From Toxonevra muliebris (lineage: Eukaryota; Arthropoda; Insecta; Diptera; Pallopteridae): a stretch of 64,000 nucleotides of DNA. Shown piece by piece: positions 31,323-41,274 of the stretch. Below the pieces are notes generated by a model that searched no databases, was not told the DNA's origin, and saw only the letters and a list, made by a program, of their open reading frames with translations. Made by a program: the position numbers and the translations under genes. The DNA lies in the NCBI GenBank assembly GCA_963691655.1, contig OY829327.1, forward strand, positions 61,950,079 through 62,014,078, in the 5' to 3' direction. The stretch's first letter is position 1, and each line of letters starts with the position of its first letter.

Positions 31323-33060
31323 TTCATTTGTGTTATCTGCTTACAGGGATGCGGATAACATAGTTATTGCAGTAGAACAACGAGATCGCACCATCTGGGT
31401 GGCTTCATGCACACCACGCGGTATGAAACAGCACCGACACAAATGAATGGGGTGAGCCATTTTTTGAATTTAACATAAGTAACAACCTTACAATATGTAA
31501 TCAGGGCGATACACCAACCTTCCAGGTTGCTAATCGTTCTGAAGTACTAGACATTACTTTGGTCAATGCGAAAAGTGATGACTACATTTCCATTTCCTCT
31601 TGGAGAGTCTCTCCGGAAAAATCTTTCTGTGATCACAAGTATATAATTTTTGATATTGACTTGCATGTAGGAAAACCTATAAGCTACCAAAACCGTAGAA
31701 GAACAATTTGGGAAAGATTCAGATCATCCCTGATTACTCAACTACCTAATGATCCTCCAATCAGTATTGAGTCTACTCAACATGTGCAATACAGCGACAA
31801 AAATCTCCTGCTCATCCAGAACCTCTAGAGGCAAGCCAAAACCACCTTGATGGACTACAAGCATTGCCTCTGGAAGGAAGGAATGTGGGAAACTTTTCAA
31901 TGCAGCCAAACGACAAAATGACTGAACTGCATATAGAGAATGCGTACGCAAATTTAAGAGGGAAATTCGATACGCAAAAAAGTCCTCACGGGAGGCTTTT
32001 TGTGGCCAGATAGAGAGTACCTCAGAATCAAGTCGATTAAAGAAAATCCTCTTCACCAGTCCAAATATGCCATCGTTCATAGCGAGAGCTGACGGTAGCT
32101 GGACTACATCCAGTGCAGCCAATACAATTCTTGCTGAAAATAGCAGATGATGTAATCACTGCCTGGCTTATTCCAATATTCGAGGCATGTATGCGTCTCA
32201 CATATACCATATACCAAAGCAATGGACTGAAGTGAATGTAGTTTTCATCCCGAAAGGAGGTAAACCATCTCACAAGATATCCTGCAAGGATATCTACATT
32301 CTCACTGACAGTCAAGCGGCGATAAAATCTCTCCAATGTTTTGTTAATAACTCTATAGTTGCCCTACAATGCAGATCGTCTCTGAATGCGATGGCCGCAG
32401 CATTCAATCTGCACCTCATTTGGATGTCTGAGCACAGCAACATTGAGGGAAACTGCAAAGCTTGCCAGACTTAGCACAACTCTCAGCAATTCATGAATTA
32501 CTGGAAACGCGGGTATACCTTTTGCCACATGCAAGCTTCTTATCAAAAACCACCACCCCTGTATTGCGGAAAACAGTTGGGAAATGGAACCAACCTGCTG
32601 CATTGCTAGGCAATTTTGGCCTAGGGCAAACCTAAAACGCACTAAAGCACTCATAAACCTGGACCGAGTCCACATAAACAGGGTAGTCTCTATTCTGACC
32701 GGACACTGCCCTATCGGCAATCATGCCTGGAGACTAAGTCTTCCCTCTAATGACTTCTGCCGAAGCTGCAGAAACGAAGAGGAAGAAGAAACAATCTTCC
32801 ACTTTATATGTCACTGCCCTGCTCTAGCGGCTCGCAGACAAAAAACTCAGGGAGAACCTTTCTACGAAAAACTTACAGAACTCGCATCCTCTGAAATCAG
32901 AGACTGACTTCACTTCATAGAAAGTACAAAATGGTTTGACTAGGTGAGATTAAGAGGTAACTACTCGCCCCATAGGGTATCACAATTAACCAATAGGTCT
33001 CAGTGTGTTCATATTTCCTTATGAACAGCCCCAACAGCTTAACCTAACCTACGGTTAAAC
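31323..33060 (+). pseudogene. R1/LOA-type non-LTR remnant with large internal deletion
   Basis: Endonuclease pieces: YRDADNIVIAVEQRDRTIWV, then GDTPTFQVANRSEVLDITL and SFCDHKYIIFDI. RT N-terminal pieces follow (PIFEACMRLTYIPKQW, VVFIPKGGKPSH). At about 32,290 the RT runs directly into RNase H, IYILTDSQAAIKSL and LHLIWMSEHSNIEGN, so most of the RT is lost. The C-terminal part (32,584-32,907) has RTKALINLDRVHINRVVSIL and a CRSCRNEEEEETIFHFICHC zinc segment. The 3' end carries a TTAACCTAACCTAC tail. Only traces of ORF1, if any. Confidence 0.8.
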
Positions 33061-33709
33061 AAATTTTCAAAAAATTTTAACCTCGTTCATAATTCATTGT
33101 CCACATACTGTATATATGGTTTCTATGTCCTTGGTGGCCCCTAGTGAAATTTTCTGGCAAATATTTTTGTGGAATATTGTAATCCTTAAATGTCTCTTAT
33201 GAAAGAACTTTTCAAGTTTTCATCAAAAAAGGAGTCAAATAGTCCCATAAAAAGAGGAACTAAAGGGTTAAAATGTTCCACAGAAACGACCCTCGTAAAA
33301 TTCTACTATAAAACTTCCCTAATAAGATTTTTCTCAGACATCAATTTATAAGACTTTTTGCACTCATAAACCTGTTCCCTTAGACCAAAAAATGAAAACT
33401 TTGACCCACTGTAAAAAAAAAGCAGAGACGTGCTGGACTATAGGTTTATTTTACAAAAATGGTCTATACAACCAACATGCTCTTTCAGGATTATAGGGTG
33501 GCTATTCTGTTGCAGCCAAAAGTCTTAATTTGTTGAACTGTGTTATTAATTATTTTTGTACTACAACATTCTCTTCAATGAACATTCGGACAAATTTTTT
33601 TTTTATTAAATATTAATAATTGCTTTCTTTTTTTTTCTTGTACTAAAACATTAATTTCTATTTCATAAGAACGTTTATCTTTGATTACTTAATATTATAT
33701 TATGTTTAC
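33061..33709. other. Intronic-type sequence, repeat 'F' inside
   Basis: No gene. At 33,460-33,545 there is a block (AAAATGGTCTATACA, then TCAGGATTATAGGGTGGC and TATTCTGTTGCAGCCAAAA) that recurs at 44,552-45,180, where it is interrupted by element E2. The rest is AT-rich. This stretch lies just downstream of the MAEA exon on the minus strand and is probably intron. Confidence 0.5.
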
Positions 33710-33852
33710 CTGCATATTAGACGACTTTGTACACAATGTGAATATGGTAATTGCTTGGCAATGTGATTAAAATCCTCCTGGCAAACTGGACAATTCAGAT
33801 TTTTGCAAGATGATGAATAACACTGTGGAGTTTTTAAAGCAGAAAGGCCGGC
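33710..33852 (-). CDS. Maea: MAEA/Fyv10 homologue, one internal exon (RING-like region)
   Basis: A 143 bp exon read on the minus strand encodes AGLSALKTPQCY, a short variable part, then LNCPVCQEDFNHIAKQLPYS and HCVQSRLICR. This matches the segment of MAEA (yeast Fyv10/Gid9) between the CRA region and the divergent RING, including the CPVC pair and the HC of the finger. MAEA is a catalytic subunit of the CTLH/GID E3 ubiquitin ligase. The exon is bounded by a good acceptor (TTTCTTCTAG/GCC) and donor (TGCAG/GTAAAC). It is open throughout and leaves phase 2. Flanking exons (QLSSQSVF... upstream, ISG..LNEHNQP downstream) were not found, so both introns must exceed about 30 kb. A processed pseudogene is unlikely because of the splice sites. 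Confidence 0.85.
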
Positions 33853-34589
33853 CTAGAAGAAACATATTTAAAAAAATACAATGTAAGGATTTTATCAACA
33901 GCAATATTAAAAAAAAAGTTGCCCTAGGTAAATCCGAGCTTTGAAAATTCTCATTAATACTAGTCGATAAGGCCCCAGTAACTGGGGCTATTTTTTTTTT
34001 TTTTTTTGCTCAAGAAATCTCTTTATGAAAAAACAAGTATCAAAATAAAACCAAACTTCTCGGTTGGTGTTTGTTTTGTTATTTGTGTATGCAGATAATT
34101 CGTTAGATAATTCTGAGAAATGCCGTTACTCATGTCTTCTCTCTCTCTCTCTCGCATTTGTTATTTACTCCCGCTTAAGCAATGATTTTTACAACGTTGA
34201 ATGCAATGCTTTATTCAATGAGTGAATTTTAAAGAACTTCCGACGCTAATATTTTGGAATTGGCTAAACCGATTTTTAATCTGATTTGGCTAACCTACTC
34301 ATCAAGCTCTTTAAATAGATATGATATGATAGTGTAGCATTTCTGGATCTTCTGGAATAAAAATGTAGTTACATAAATGTATAGATATTTTGGCAACAAG
34401 TATTGTTCTGTTTAAGTGGAAATTTAGAAATCAAAAGAAAAATAATAAAATAAAGTAATATTTTATCCTAGAAAAAATAAAGTGAAGTGACTTAAAGATT
34501 GTGCAGCGAAAGCTAATGAAGGTTTTTATGTTTCTCAGTAGCGTATGTATTAGGGTGTAGCATTTTTCGAAAAAAACATTGGCTATGAC
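33853..34589. other. Intronic-type sequence with repeat 'G'
   Basis: 34,170-34,255 (CAATGATTTTTACAACG, GAATGCAATGCTTT, then AACTTCCGACGCTAATATTT) recurs at 44,300-44,385. A (CT)n microsatellite lies at 34,138-34,153. No coding sequence seen. Confidence 0.45.
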
Positions 34590-34966
34590 TAACGCTCGTA
34601 TCTATACATATTTTCGCGGTAATATACCGTTTTTTAAACTCCAAAACCGCACACCGTGAAAAAAATATAAAATTTAAGAGAGAACTTGAAATACCCATGC
34701 GTTGATTTCTATAAGTGCCTCAGAAGTCGGAAGTGTTTTGTCAAATTTTTTCAAAGGAAAAATACAATGCAACAACAACAGAAGGAGATATTGAAATGGA
34801 GAACGAAGACGATTCAAATGATGGATAATTTGTTTTCCTTGTTAATTTTCTTTGAATAAAATTGATACCGCGAAATATACAGTTTTTTTTCAAATCGATT
34901 TACTGTTTTTTAAAAATTTTTGGTAGAAATATACAGTTTTTGATCCGAAAAAAGATACGAGCGTTA
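34590..34966. mobile_element. Element 'E', copy E1 (377 bp, perfect 8 bp TSD)
   Basis: Ends TAACGCTCGTATCT and its complement AGATACGAGCGTTA are flanked by GCTATGAC on both sides (34,582-34,589 and 34,967-34,974). An 8 bp duplication suggests hAT or a similar superfamily. Inside, short remnants read NLKYPCVDFYK and, before a stop, EMENEDDSNDG, the latter shared with copy E2. The element is therefore a deletion derivative of a coding transposon and retains the C-terminal end of its protein. Confidence 0.85.
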
Positions 34967-34994
34967 GCTATGACCATAACTTTTGCAGAATGAT

Positions 34995-35500
34995 GCCGTG
35001 ATCACGATTTAACCAAAGAAATGGTTTTTAAATGACGGTAACTGTTGTCAGTATGACAAAAAAAAACTTTTTGGTGGTAAGTATGAAAGAAATTAGAAAT
35101 TATTGCGACGATTGAAAAAAAAATTGGCAGCAATCAACCATTCCCATAATCAGCTAAAAAAGTATTGCTAGCAAAATTCAAAAACTTCACAACGAGTACA
35201 GGAGGACAATCAATCTTATTTTGTTGATATCACAGAAAAATTTAAATTCAAAAATTAAAAAAAAAAAATTATTTTCAAAGTTTGAATGGGTATTGCGAGA
35301 GAAACATTTTAGCAATTTGGATAAAATTTGGCTCAGAATTTCATTAATTTTGAATTCTTATAGGAAAGTTTTTATTTTTTCCCTGACAAACATTAGAAAA
35401 ACACCGATTTATTCATATTTGCATCAAAAAATCTTTGTTAACATACTGGCAGTAGTTACCGTCATTTAAAAACCGTTTCTTTGGTTAATTACACAGTGCA
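34995..35500. mobile_element. Inverted-repeat element 'H' (~505 bp)
   Basis: AACCAAAGAAATGGTTTTTA, ATGACGGTAACT and CAGTATG at 35,010-35,055 recur as complement at 35,438-35,490. The ends are near ATCACGATTTAACC and the complement of GGTTAATTACACAGTG. About 380 bp of AT-rich non-coding core. It starts only 20 bp after the target duplication of E1. Confidence 0.6.
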
Positions 35501-35750
35501 ACAAAAATTTTATGTGCAAGATTTTCAGACGGTTTTGTATTAATTTAGGGTCCCTGAACACGACTCCATTTGAAACCAATCAGAAATAAAAAAAACAAAA
35601 AATTTAATTGATTTAAAAAAAAAAATTTTTGACCAATCCCAAGTGGATTGGATTTTTTTTTTTTAAATGAATTAATTTTTTTTTTAATTTTGTTGGCTCC
35701 AAATATACTTACAGCAACAAGCGATTATATTAATTACTTTCGTATATTAA
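35501..35750. other. AT-rich spacer
   Basis: Contains long A and T runs in a weak inverted arrangement (35,580-35,680) and GGGTCCCTGAACACGAC. No gene. Confidence 0.3.
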
Positions 35751-38096
35751 GGTAAATGCAGCTAATTCCGTGCCTCTAAGACATTTTGATCTTTAAAAAG
35801 AAATTGTTATCATGCCAACGGTACCAAGATAAAAATTTTAGGTTTCATGTATAACTTGACTTTTTTTTTTAGTTATAAGTTTAAATATTTAAGCATTTTT
35901 ACAATTTGAATCATTTATTTTCCAAAACCTTTAATTGCCGCCAATTCCGTGCTAAATTTTTGTCAGTAAAACTAATTCCGTGCTAGTGCGAATATAATTC
36001 CGTTCGAAATTTAATGAAGGAAGATTTGAGTGATTCCTAAGCCTTTTCTTGTAAAAAATAAAGCAGATTAAAGAAAATTTATATATTTTTTACTCAAAAA
36101 ACTGAGAAAACGTAACAATAAAAAAATGTAAGAAAATTAGGTAGCTTATAGCGTATCAACTTTTTAAAAGGTATGTTAAAAATTTTGGTATATATAAATA
36201 CTAGGGGTGATCGATTTTATCTTAACAGATAAGAATTTGATGTCTGAAGCAAAGTTGTTAAGCGCAAAGAGATAAACAATTTTTGGTTACACATTTTTCC
36301 TCCATCGTCCAGTCAGGAAAAATTGGGTTATATACCCCCTTTATACTGTCTTTGAAGAATTCTGTGGCAGAAATACGAGAAACAGTCAGGAAACTCTTTG
36401 GCTTACAGTGGAATTCCCCTCAAAAATCCTTCGTACCAATATGGTCTTGGTGGACCATTCTTAAAATTATTTGGGCAATTCAGCTCCTTCATTAACCCTC
36501 TAGTTCCCAAGCATGTCTCTAGACAGACGTTATTAAAACGAATGTAATTACCACCTTAATAGTTTTTTGTTGCTAAATTTCATCATATCATTTATAGAAT
36601 TCTCCAGGCTTTTAAAAAATGCATTAGTTACGAGTTATGATGCGTATTACAGAAGTTGGTGACAGTCAAAGTCAAAGATTTGTGAAGAACAGGAAAATGA
36701 ATTATTTTGATTGAATTTAAAAATAAAAACAATAAAATTAAAGTAAATAAATAAAATACTAGCCAGATAAAAAACTTGCTGTGAGTAGCAAAGAATTTGA
36801 ACTTTTTTTTCAAAGTGTTTAATTACTAAAAACAAATTTATAAAAAGTTTGTTTAGGCATTCAACCTTTCCGGCTTTATAAAACCCCGCCTATTAAATTT
36901 TTTTTGGGGTTTGAGATCAGGTTTATGCTTTTTACATCACAAGTTTTTTAAATCAATCAAAAATATGGGGAACTCGAGGGTTAAGTTAGCAACACAACCT
37001 ACTAGCTGTCCTTTAATAAACCCATTTTACAACACTTTTGTGTGTATTTATTCTTCATCTTGCCTGCCGTGGTATTTTGCACACTTTGTAGCATGTCATT
37101 TGACCCAGTTTCACTGCTTGAAGTGTAATTTCTAAGGGCGGTGCTGTATATTATTCATTTTTTTTTTGGCATGACAACCACTTGCAAACTAGATATAGGA
37201 GCTGTTGAAATAAAATAGCACGTAATTACCTAGTTAATTACGGCATATAGCACGGAATTACCAAAGTTGGGATATATTGTGAATCTATTTCCGTGCTATA
37301 TGATTCTACTTCAAGAGCCAATTAGAATAATAAATTTAAATGAAAATACATTTACTTATCCACTTTCTTTGAAATGCTGAAGTTATATATCCCTAAAATT
37401 AATAAAATTCCAAAATATAAGTGATTTAGAAAGGAGACATTCCATAATTTTTAATAAAATTTTTGCTATATTTGTCAACTTTACTACTAAAAAATAACAA
37501 TATGGTTGTTAATATGATATGACGGAATTAGATCCCAAGTATATTTATGCTTCATATTATTTACCGGAATAAAGATCTTCACAACTTTTAAACAAAATAA
37601 GTAAGAGAATAACAAATCTAAATGTTATATATTTGCTAATTCCGTGCTATGCACGCAATTAGATTCACTTGCAAAAGTAAATGCAGCTAATTCCGTGCCA
37701 TTACTAAATGCAGATTTTAGCTTTTTTTATGCATCAAATTAATTTAAAATACACCGAAATAGAAAGATGACATCGAATCTGATCGAACTAGTAAAATAAA
37801 AATGGATTTATACTTACAAATAACTCTTAATAGTCTTATCCAAATATGCACCTTCATTACGTGAAACAATAAAACTTGCGCACTTTATAAGGATTTTTGG
37901 TAAACTGATAAACTAATGCAGATTTTTATAAAACTAACGAGATTTAAGTAGTGACAGTACAGGAACATAATCTTTTAAGTATAGTAAACAACCTCAAATA
38001 AAACTATTTATGGAAAGTGTACGAAATTTCTTATTTTACTTCTTTTAGTAAAATAGCACGGAATTACCCACTAGCACGGAATTAGCTGCACTTAAC
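35751..38096. mobile_element. Unclassified element 'K' with repeated CTAATTCCGTGC motifs
   Basis: Bounded by TGCAGCTAATTCCGTGC near 35,758 and its complement GCACGGAATTAGCTGCA at 38,074-38,090; TTAA lies next to each end (35,747-35,750 and 38,092-38,095). At least ten further copies or variants of AATTCCGTGC occur inside in both orientations: near 35,942, 35,973, 35,996, 37,216, 37,249, 37,287, 37,520, 37,637, 37,685 and 38,055. A second left-type end (GTAAATGCAGCTAATTCCG) at 37,677 suggests either a short derivative (37,677-38,096) or a tandem arrangement. Only short, unrecognised frames (e.g. 36,283-36,495). Confidence 0.55.
36236..36276 (+). repeat. Single arm of repeat 'J'
   Basis: TTGATGTCTGAAGCAAAGTT followed by GAGATAAAC resembles the ends of the element at 40,705-41,070. 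No partner arm seen here. Confidence 0.4.
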
Positions 38097-38105
38097 TTAT
38101 TTATA

Positions 38106-38262
38106 TTCGGTTGATTGGGTTTTTACATTATTCGGGAAAAAGTGTACCTCGTAGGTTATCCCGATGTTCTAGGACCCCCTATAATTTTTAACAAGAAACA
38201 TTTTCTCCAAAAACAGTGAAATAGTTTTCTCAACGGTTTCTGTTTTATCGGCCATTTTTGGA
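38106..38262 (+). repeat. Dispersed repeat 'I', copy 1
   Basis: Shared with 62,985-63,133 in the same orientation: GGAAAAAGTGTACCTCGTAG, GGACCCCCTATAATTTTT-type text and AACGGCCATTTT-type text. Non-coding. Confidence 0.65.
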
Positions 38263-38369
38263 AACAGGGCATTCCAAAATTCGGTCGGAATTCACAACTT
38301 TATCTAAGAACATTGGCTAGACTCTCCTTACACCCTTCTTCGACAATCACTTCATCACTTCCATTCCTT

Positions 38370-38548
38370 CGAGAGAGGACATGATTGAGAGTCGATGTCA
38401 GCAGAAGAATGCGGTGTACTTTTACATCGATCCATCGATGACTGGATTGAAAGGTAGGGAAAGGGGTTTTCTCTGAACAGTTAGGGTTAAGCTTATCCTT
38501 TTGTCTGCCTGACCACAACAGCGTCTTCGAAGCTGAGGTCATGGCTAT
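38370..38548 (+). pseudogene. Non-LTR RNase H fragment
   Basis: Reads GVFSEQLGLSLSFCLPDHNS and VFEAEVMA on the plus strand, the start of an RNase H domain of a LOA/R1-type element (ending just before the catalytic core). It abuts the 3' end of the minus-strand LOA copy at about 38,548. Its own element is otherwise missing. Confidence 0.65.
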
Positions 38549-38845
38549 ACAACAGCAAAAAAAAGTATTCAATAATACAGCACTCAGACAAGTTTTACAT
38601 CCATTGTACTATACCCTGTGTTCCTCTTTGCTATTCTTTAAATCTACCAGATTTATTAATAAATCTAAGCAGATCATGCGGTGTTAATATGCTTTGGTCT
38701 GGCAGAAAGCGGGGCAGACACTAAGAAAGTGGTCTGCCGTCTCTTCACATTCTTCCTCCAAACCACAGGAAGCACAGAAAGCATTAGCTCCCAGGCCAAT
38801 CATATTCAAATGTTTTGCCCAAGAGAAGTGACCTATGTATAGTAA

Positions 38846-39082
38846 ATGGCTTATTTTGCTAAAGTATTTCAGATCTTCCTTGCGACAGCAGAATATGAAA
38901 ATAGGGTGTTAAAAACCAAAAAAAAAAATGTAAATGGAAATAGTAATGATGGAAATACTGCACGAAGATTTTTCAAAAACTTTCAGTTAAGGTTAAATGA
39001 CGAATTGCTTAAAAATTTAAATTATATATTGATAAATATAAAAGAGTTCAAAAAGTTTGCATTTGGAAATATTAAGGGATAA
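38846..39082 (+). pseudogene. Unidentified transposon-type ORF fragment
   Basis: Reads FQIFLATAEYENRVLKTKKK, then NARRFF-like TARRFFKNFQL and ILINIKEFKKFAFGNIKG. I recognise the style as an ORF present in many insect genome copies but cannot name the family. It sits inside the gap of the LOA copy in the opposite orientation. Confidence 0.4.
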
Positions 39083-39099
39083 CTTATGTTTATCACATC

Positions 39100-39240
39100 A
39101 AATCAACAACCTAGACACATCATCCTGAGTAAAGTTTCAAATCGTCAGCATACATAAGGCAATGGGAAAGGCGAAAAATTCTAGGGATATCATTCACAAA
39201 TAATAAAAAAGCAGGTCTCTTGATACATACGTCATACTTA
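39100..39240 (-). pseudogene. Jockey-type reverse transcriptase fragment
   Basis: The minus strand reads LLFVNDIPRIFRLSHCLMYADDLK, i.e. the end of RT motif B and the catalytic YADD. It differs from the LOA motif (YADDVTCF), so it is a separate element, only about 140 bp long. Confidence 0.6.
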
Positions 39241-39244
39241 TTTA

Positions 39245-39860
39245 TGATGTTAATATTAGACTTCAGTTAGGTCAATAACCTTGTGTCTAGTAGGTGTCAC
39301 AAAAGTGGGTTGATTCCCAACGTTTTGTATGTTCAGCCCAGAAGACAGTATGTAATTGAGAAGATGGGTCCCTCTTACGTTGCACTTGCTGCTTCGCCAG
39401 ATAACATTCTGTGCATTAGCGTCACAACATAATATGAGCCCCAAATTCATCCTTTCACAGTACTCCACAAATTCAACAACCATCGCTGGCGGTGGTGGGC
39501 AATCGCAAAATGTTTCCATTCTCGATTGTCCTGAAAACTCACATTTGCAGTTACCATATCTTGGCCACAAATCTGACCAAGTTTGATAATTGTAAGATGA
39601 GGAGATGCTATAAGACAGGTTCTAGGTCTAGTCCTTGAGTCCAAGTCCGCAGATGCGTCCTTTATGGACCCAAGGTTCTTGGATTGTTGTTATGTGAGGG
39701 AATGAATGCAACATGGAAAGGCGTTTACATAGGAGTGCAGTAGCAGCCTTGGAATATTGCAAATTTGTCTGTGTTACTGTAAGTCCATAGATAGGTTCCG
39801 CAATATTTGCCGAGTTAGAAGACCGGAGTAGCGTTATCATTGCCAGCAGCAATAGGCATC
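39245..39860 (-). pseudogene. LOA copy 2 endonuclease
   Basis: Pieces in several frames match copy 1: SNSANIAEPIYGLTVTQTNL, HITTIQEPWVHKG (catalytic Glu), then LGQICGQDMVTANVSF and CCDANAQNVIWRSSKCNVRG, ending NQPTFVTPTRHKVIDLTEV. Frameshifts lie at about 39,640 and 39,570, and 36 bp of copy 1 are missing near 39,510. The final VIDLTEV shows where copy 1 (10,310) has its frameshift. Confidence 0.8.
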
Positions 39861-39869
39861 ACAGAGGTG

Positions 39870-40365
39870 GCGTTAATACTTCGGAAAGTGTTAGAGCCTC
39901 CCATCTGCGCGCCCACACTGCAAGAGATGGCAGCGCGGGCAGTATCGGTCTTCGTCCTCTTCACCTGGGCGGCCTGAAGGAAGCGGCTTGGTTTCTCTGA
40001 AGAACCTCTGCAACGGTTGTTGTAACCTCAGCAGAGCGTACCCTCTTTGTAACTTTGGCCATAATTGGGTCTTCAACCAGAGTAGTGGCCGAGGCCTCCT
40101 TAAGTCTGCTTATCTACCTAATCTTCCTGCATTTGCGTCTCATACTACGAGATGGTTGTGGGCCCAGTACGCCGGCTTCTGTAGGAGGTATGTCAGTCAC
40201 ATTTGTGACGTTTAGACTCATACCTACTTCAGCCGGAGGGTTCATAGCCCCTGACACCAAAGAGTTGGTTGCAAAGATTACAACCCCGCTCTCCCCCGTG
40301 TAGCGCTCTCTGTCGTAGACTTGAGAGACTTTGTTTGGAATTTTTCCTATTTCGATTGTGTTCAT
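39870..40365 (-). pseudogene. LOA copy 2 ORF1 fragment
   Basis: The N-terminal part (40,365-40,114) starts MNTIEIGKIPNKVSQVYDRE and includes VVIFATNSLVSGAMNPPAEV, ending at a stop after RRKCRKIR. A second frame (40,076-39,891) reads TKLRRGYALLRL-type text that in another frame is TLVEDPIMAKVTKRVRSAEV. The zinc-knuckle part is missing, as in copy 1, which suggests that both derive from the same deleted source element. Confidence 0.65.
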
Positions 40366-40704
40366 GCCGTTTCGTCCGGTCGCATGCTCTTCTCCTCCAC
40401 TGTTACTCTCTGAGGCGGCCAGGTATCAGAGATACTTCGTAAAAAGACAGCCTAATTTCTAATCCTGGAAAAAAGCTAACGGTAGCGGATCCACCATAAT
40501 GACTGCATAAATTTAATTAAAATTTAATAATAGCTGACACGCCATTGGTGGCCTTCCAGGAGTACTCTCCTGGCTGCCAAAATATCCAACAGGCACGGGT
40601 CGCATAACACCTTGGATTAGGGAAGGCTTTGTATAAGAGGGTATGCTGCCTCCGTCTGGACTATCTTAGCCAGTCACATATCATATAGTTTATTAGTTTG
40701 TCAT

Positions 40705-41070
40705 CATACATCATTGATGTCTGAGACAAAGTTGTTTATTATGAAAAGATAAATATTGTTTTTTCTTTTACAGCAATCCTCAAGCTGCTCGGCGTACCGC
40801 TATTTGGGAGATTTTCGGAGTATATGTCCCCAAAACCAATTTTGGTGTTCAAACACCCTTTTTAATTTTTGATGAGGAATATTTTTGTCGAAGGAAGTAT
40901 GTTAGTATTCCAAGCCATTTAGCCTGTATGAACAATTTTAAATAAATTTTTACCAAAAATCCTCTAAAACAGAGGTACAGAGAGCAGGTGGGGGGTTGGT
41001 GTGAAGATCTTTTTGTGTGTTTATCTTTTTATAATACACAACTTTGCCTCAGATGCCAAAGTTGTAGGAC
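40705..41070. mobile_element. Inverted-repeat element 'J' (~365 bp)
   Basis: TGATGTCTGAGACAAAGTTG, TTATTATGAAAAGATAAA at 40,715-40,755 recurs as complement at 41,020-41,064. Core without frames. A single arm occurs at 36,236. Confidence 0.6.
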
Positions 41071-41182
41071 TTCGAAATAATATACTTATCTACCAATATC
41101 AATTATAAATGCCATAATTTTTGCAAAAGAAATAAAATAAAGAAGTAAAGCAAAATATATTCCGTCACATCTGCACATGTAT

Positions 41183-41258
41183 CGTCGCCTGAGAATTGAT
41201 TTGGCGTATGTGTATAAGTATTCGTATGCCTATACGCCAAATCATTTCTCAGGCGACG
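41183..41258. repeat. 76 bp near-perfect hairpin
   Basis: CGTCGCCTGAGAA, then TGATTTGGCGTAT on the left is matched by its complement on the right (ATACGCCAAATCA, TTCTCAGGCGACG), with one unpaired base and about 20 bases of loop. The stem is GC-richer than its surroundings. Confidence 0.75.
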
Positions 41259-41274
41259 GTATGTTTGAAGAATT

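Larger units (their letters stand above)
38549..40613 (-). mobile_element. LOA-like non-LTR retrotransposon, copy 2 (composite, inverted)
   Basis: The 3' end (38,549-38,840) matches 14,540-14,880 of copy 1, and the 5' part (39,245-40,613) matches 8944-10,340. Most of ORF2 between them is gone; about 400 bp of unrelated sequence sit in the gap. The 5' edge is at the same AAGGTGTTATGCG as copy 1, supporting this as the true element start. Confidence 0.82.

Noticed and set aside
33041..33056. TTAACCTAACCTAC as telomeric repeat
   Set aside because: Only two units, located exactly at the 3' end of a non-LTR element; better explained as its tail, and an intron is not a telomere.
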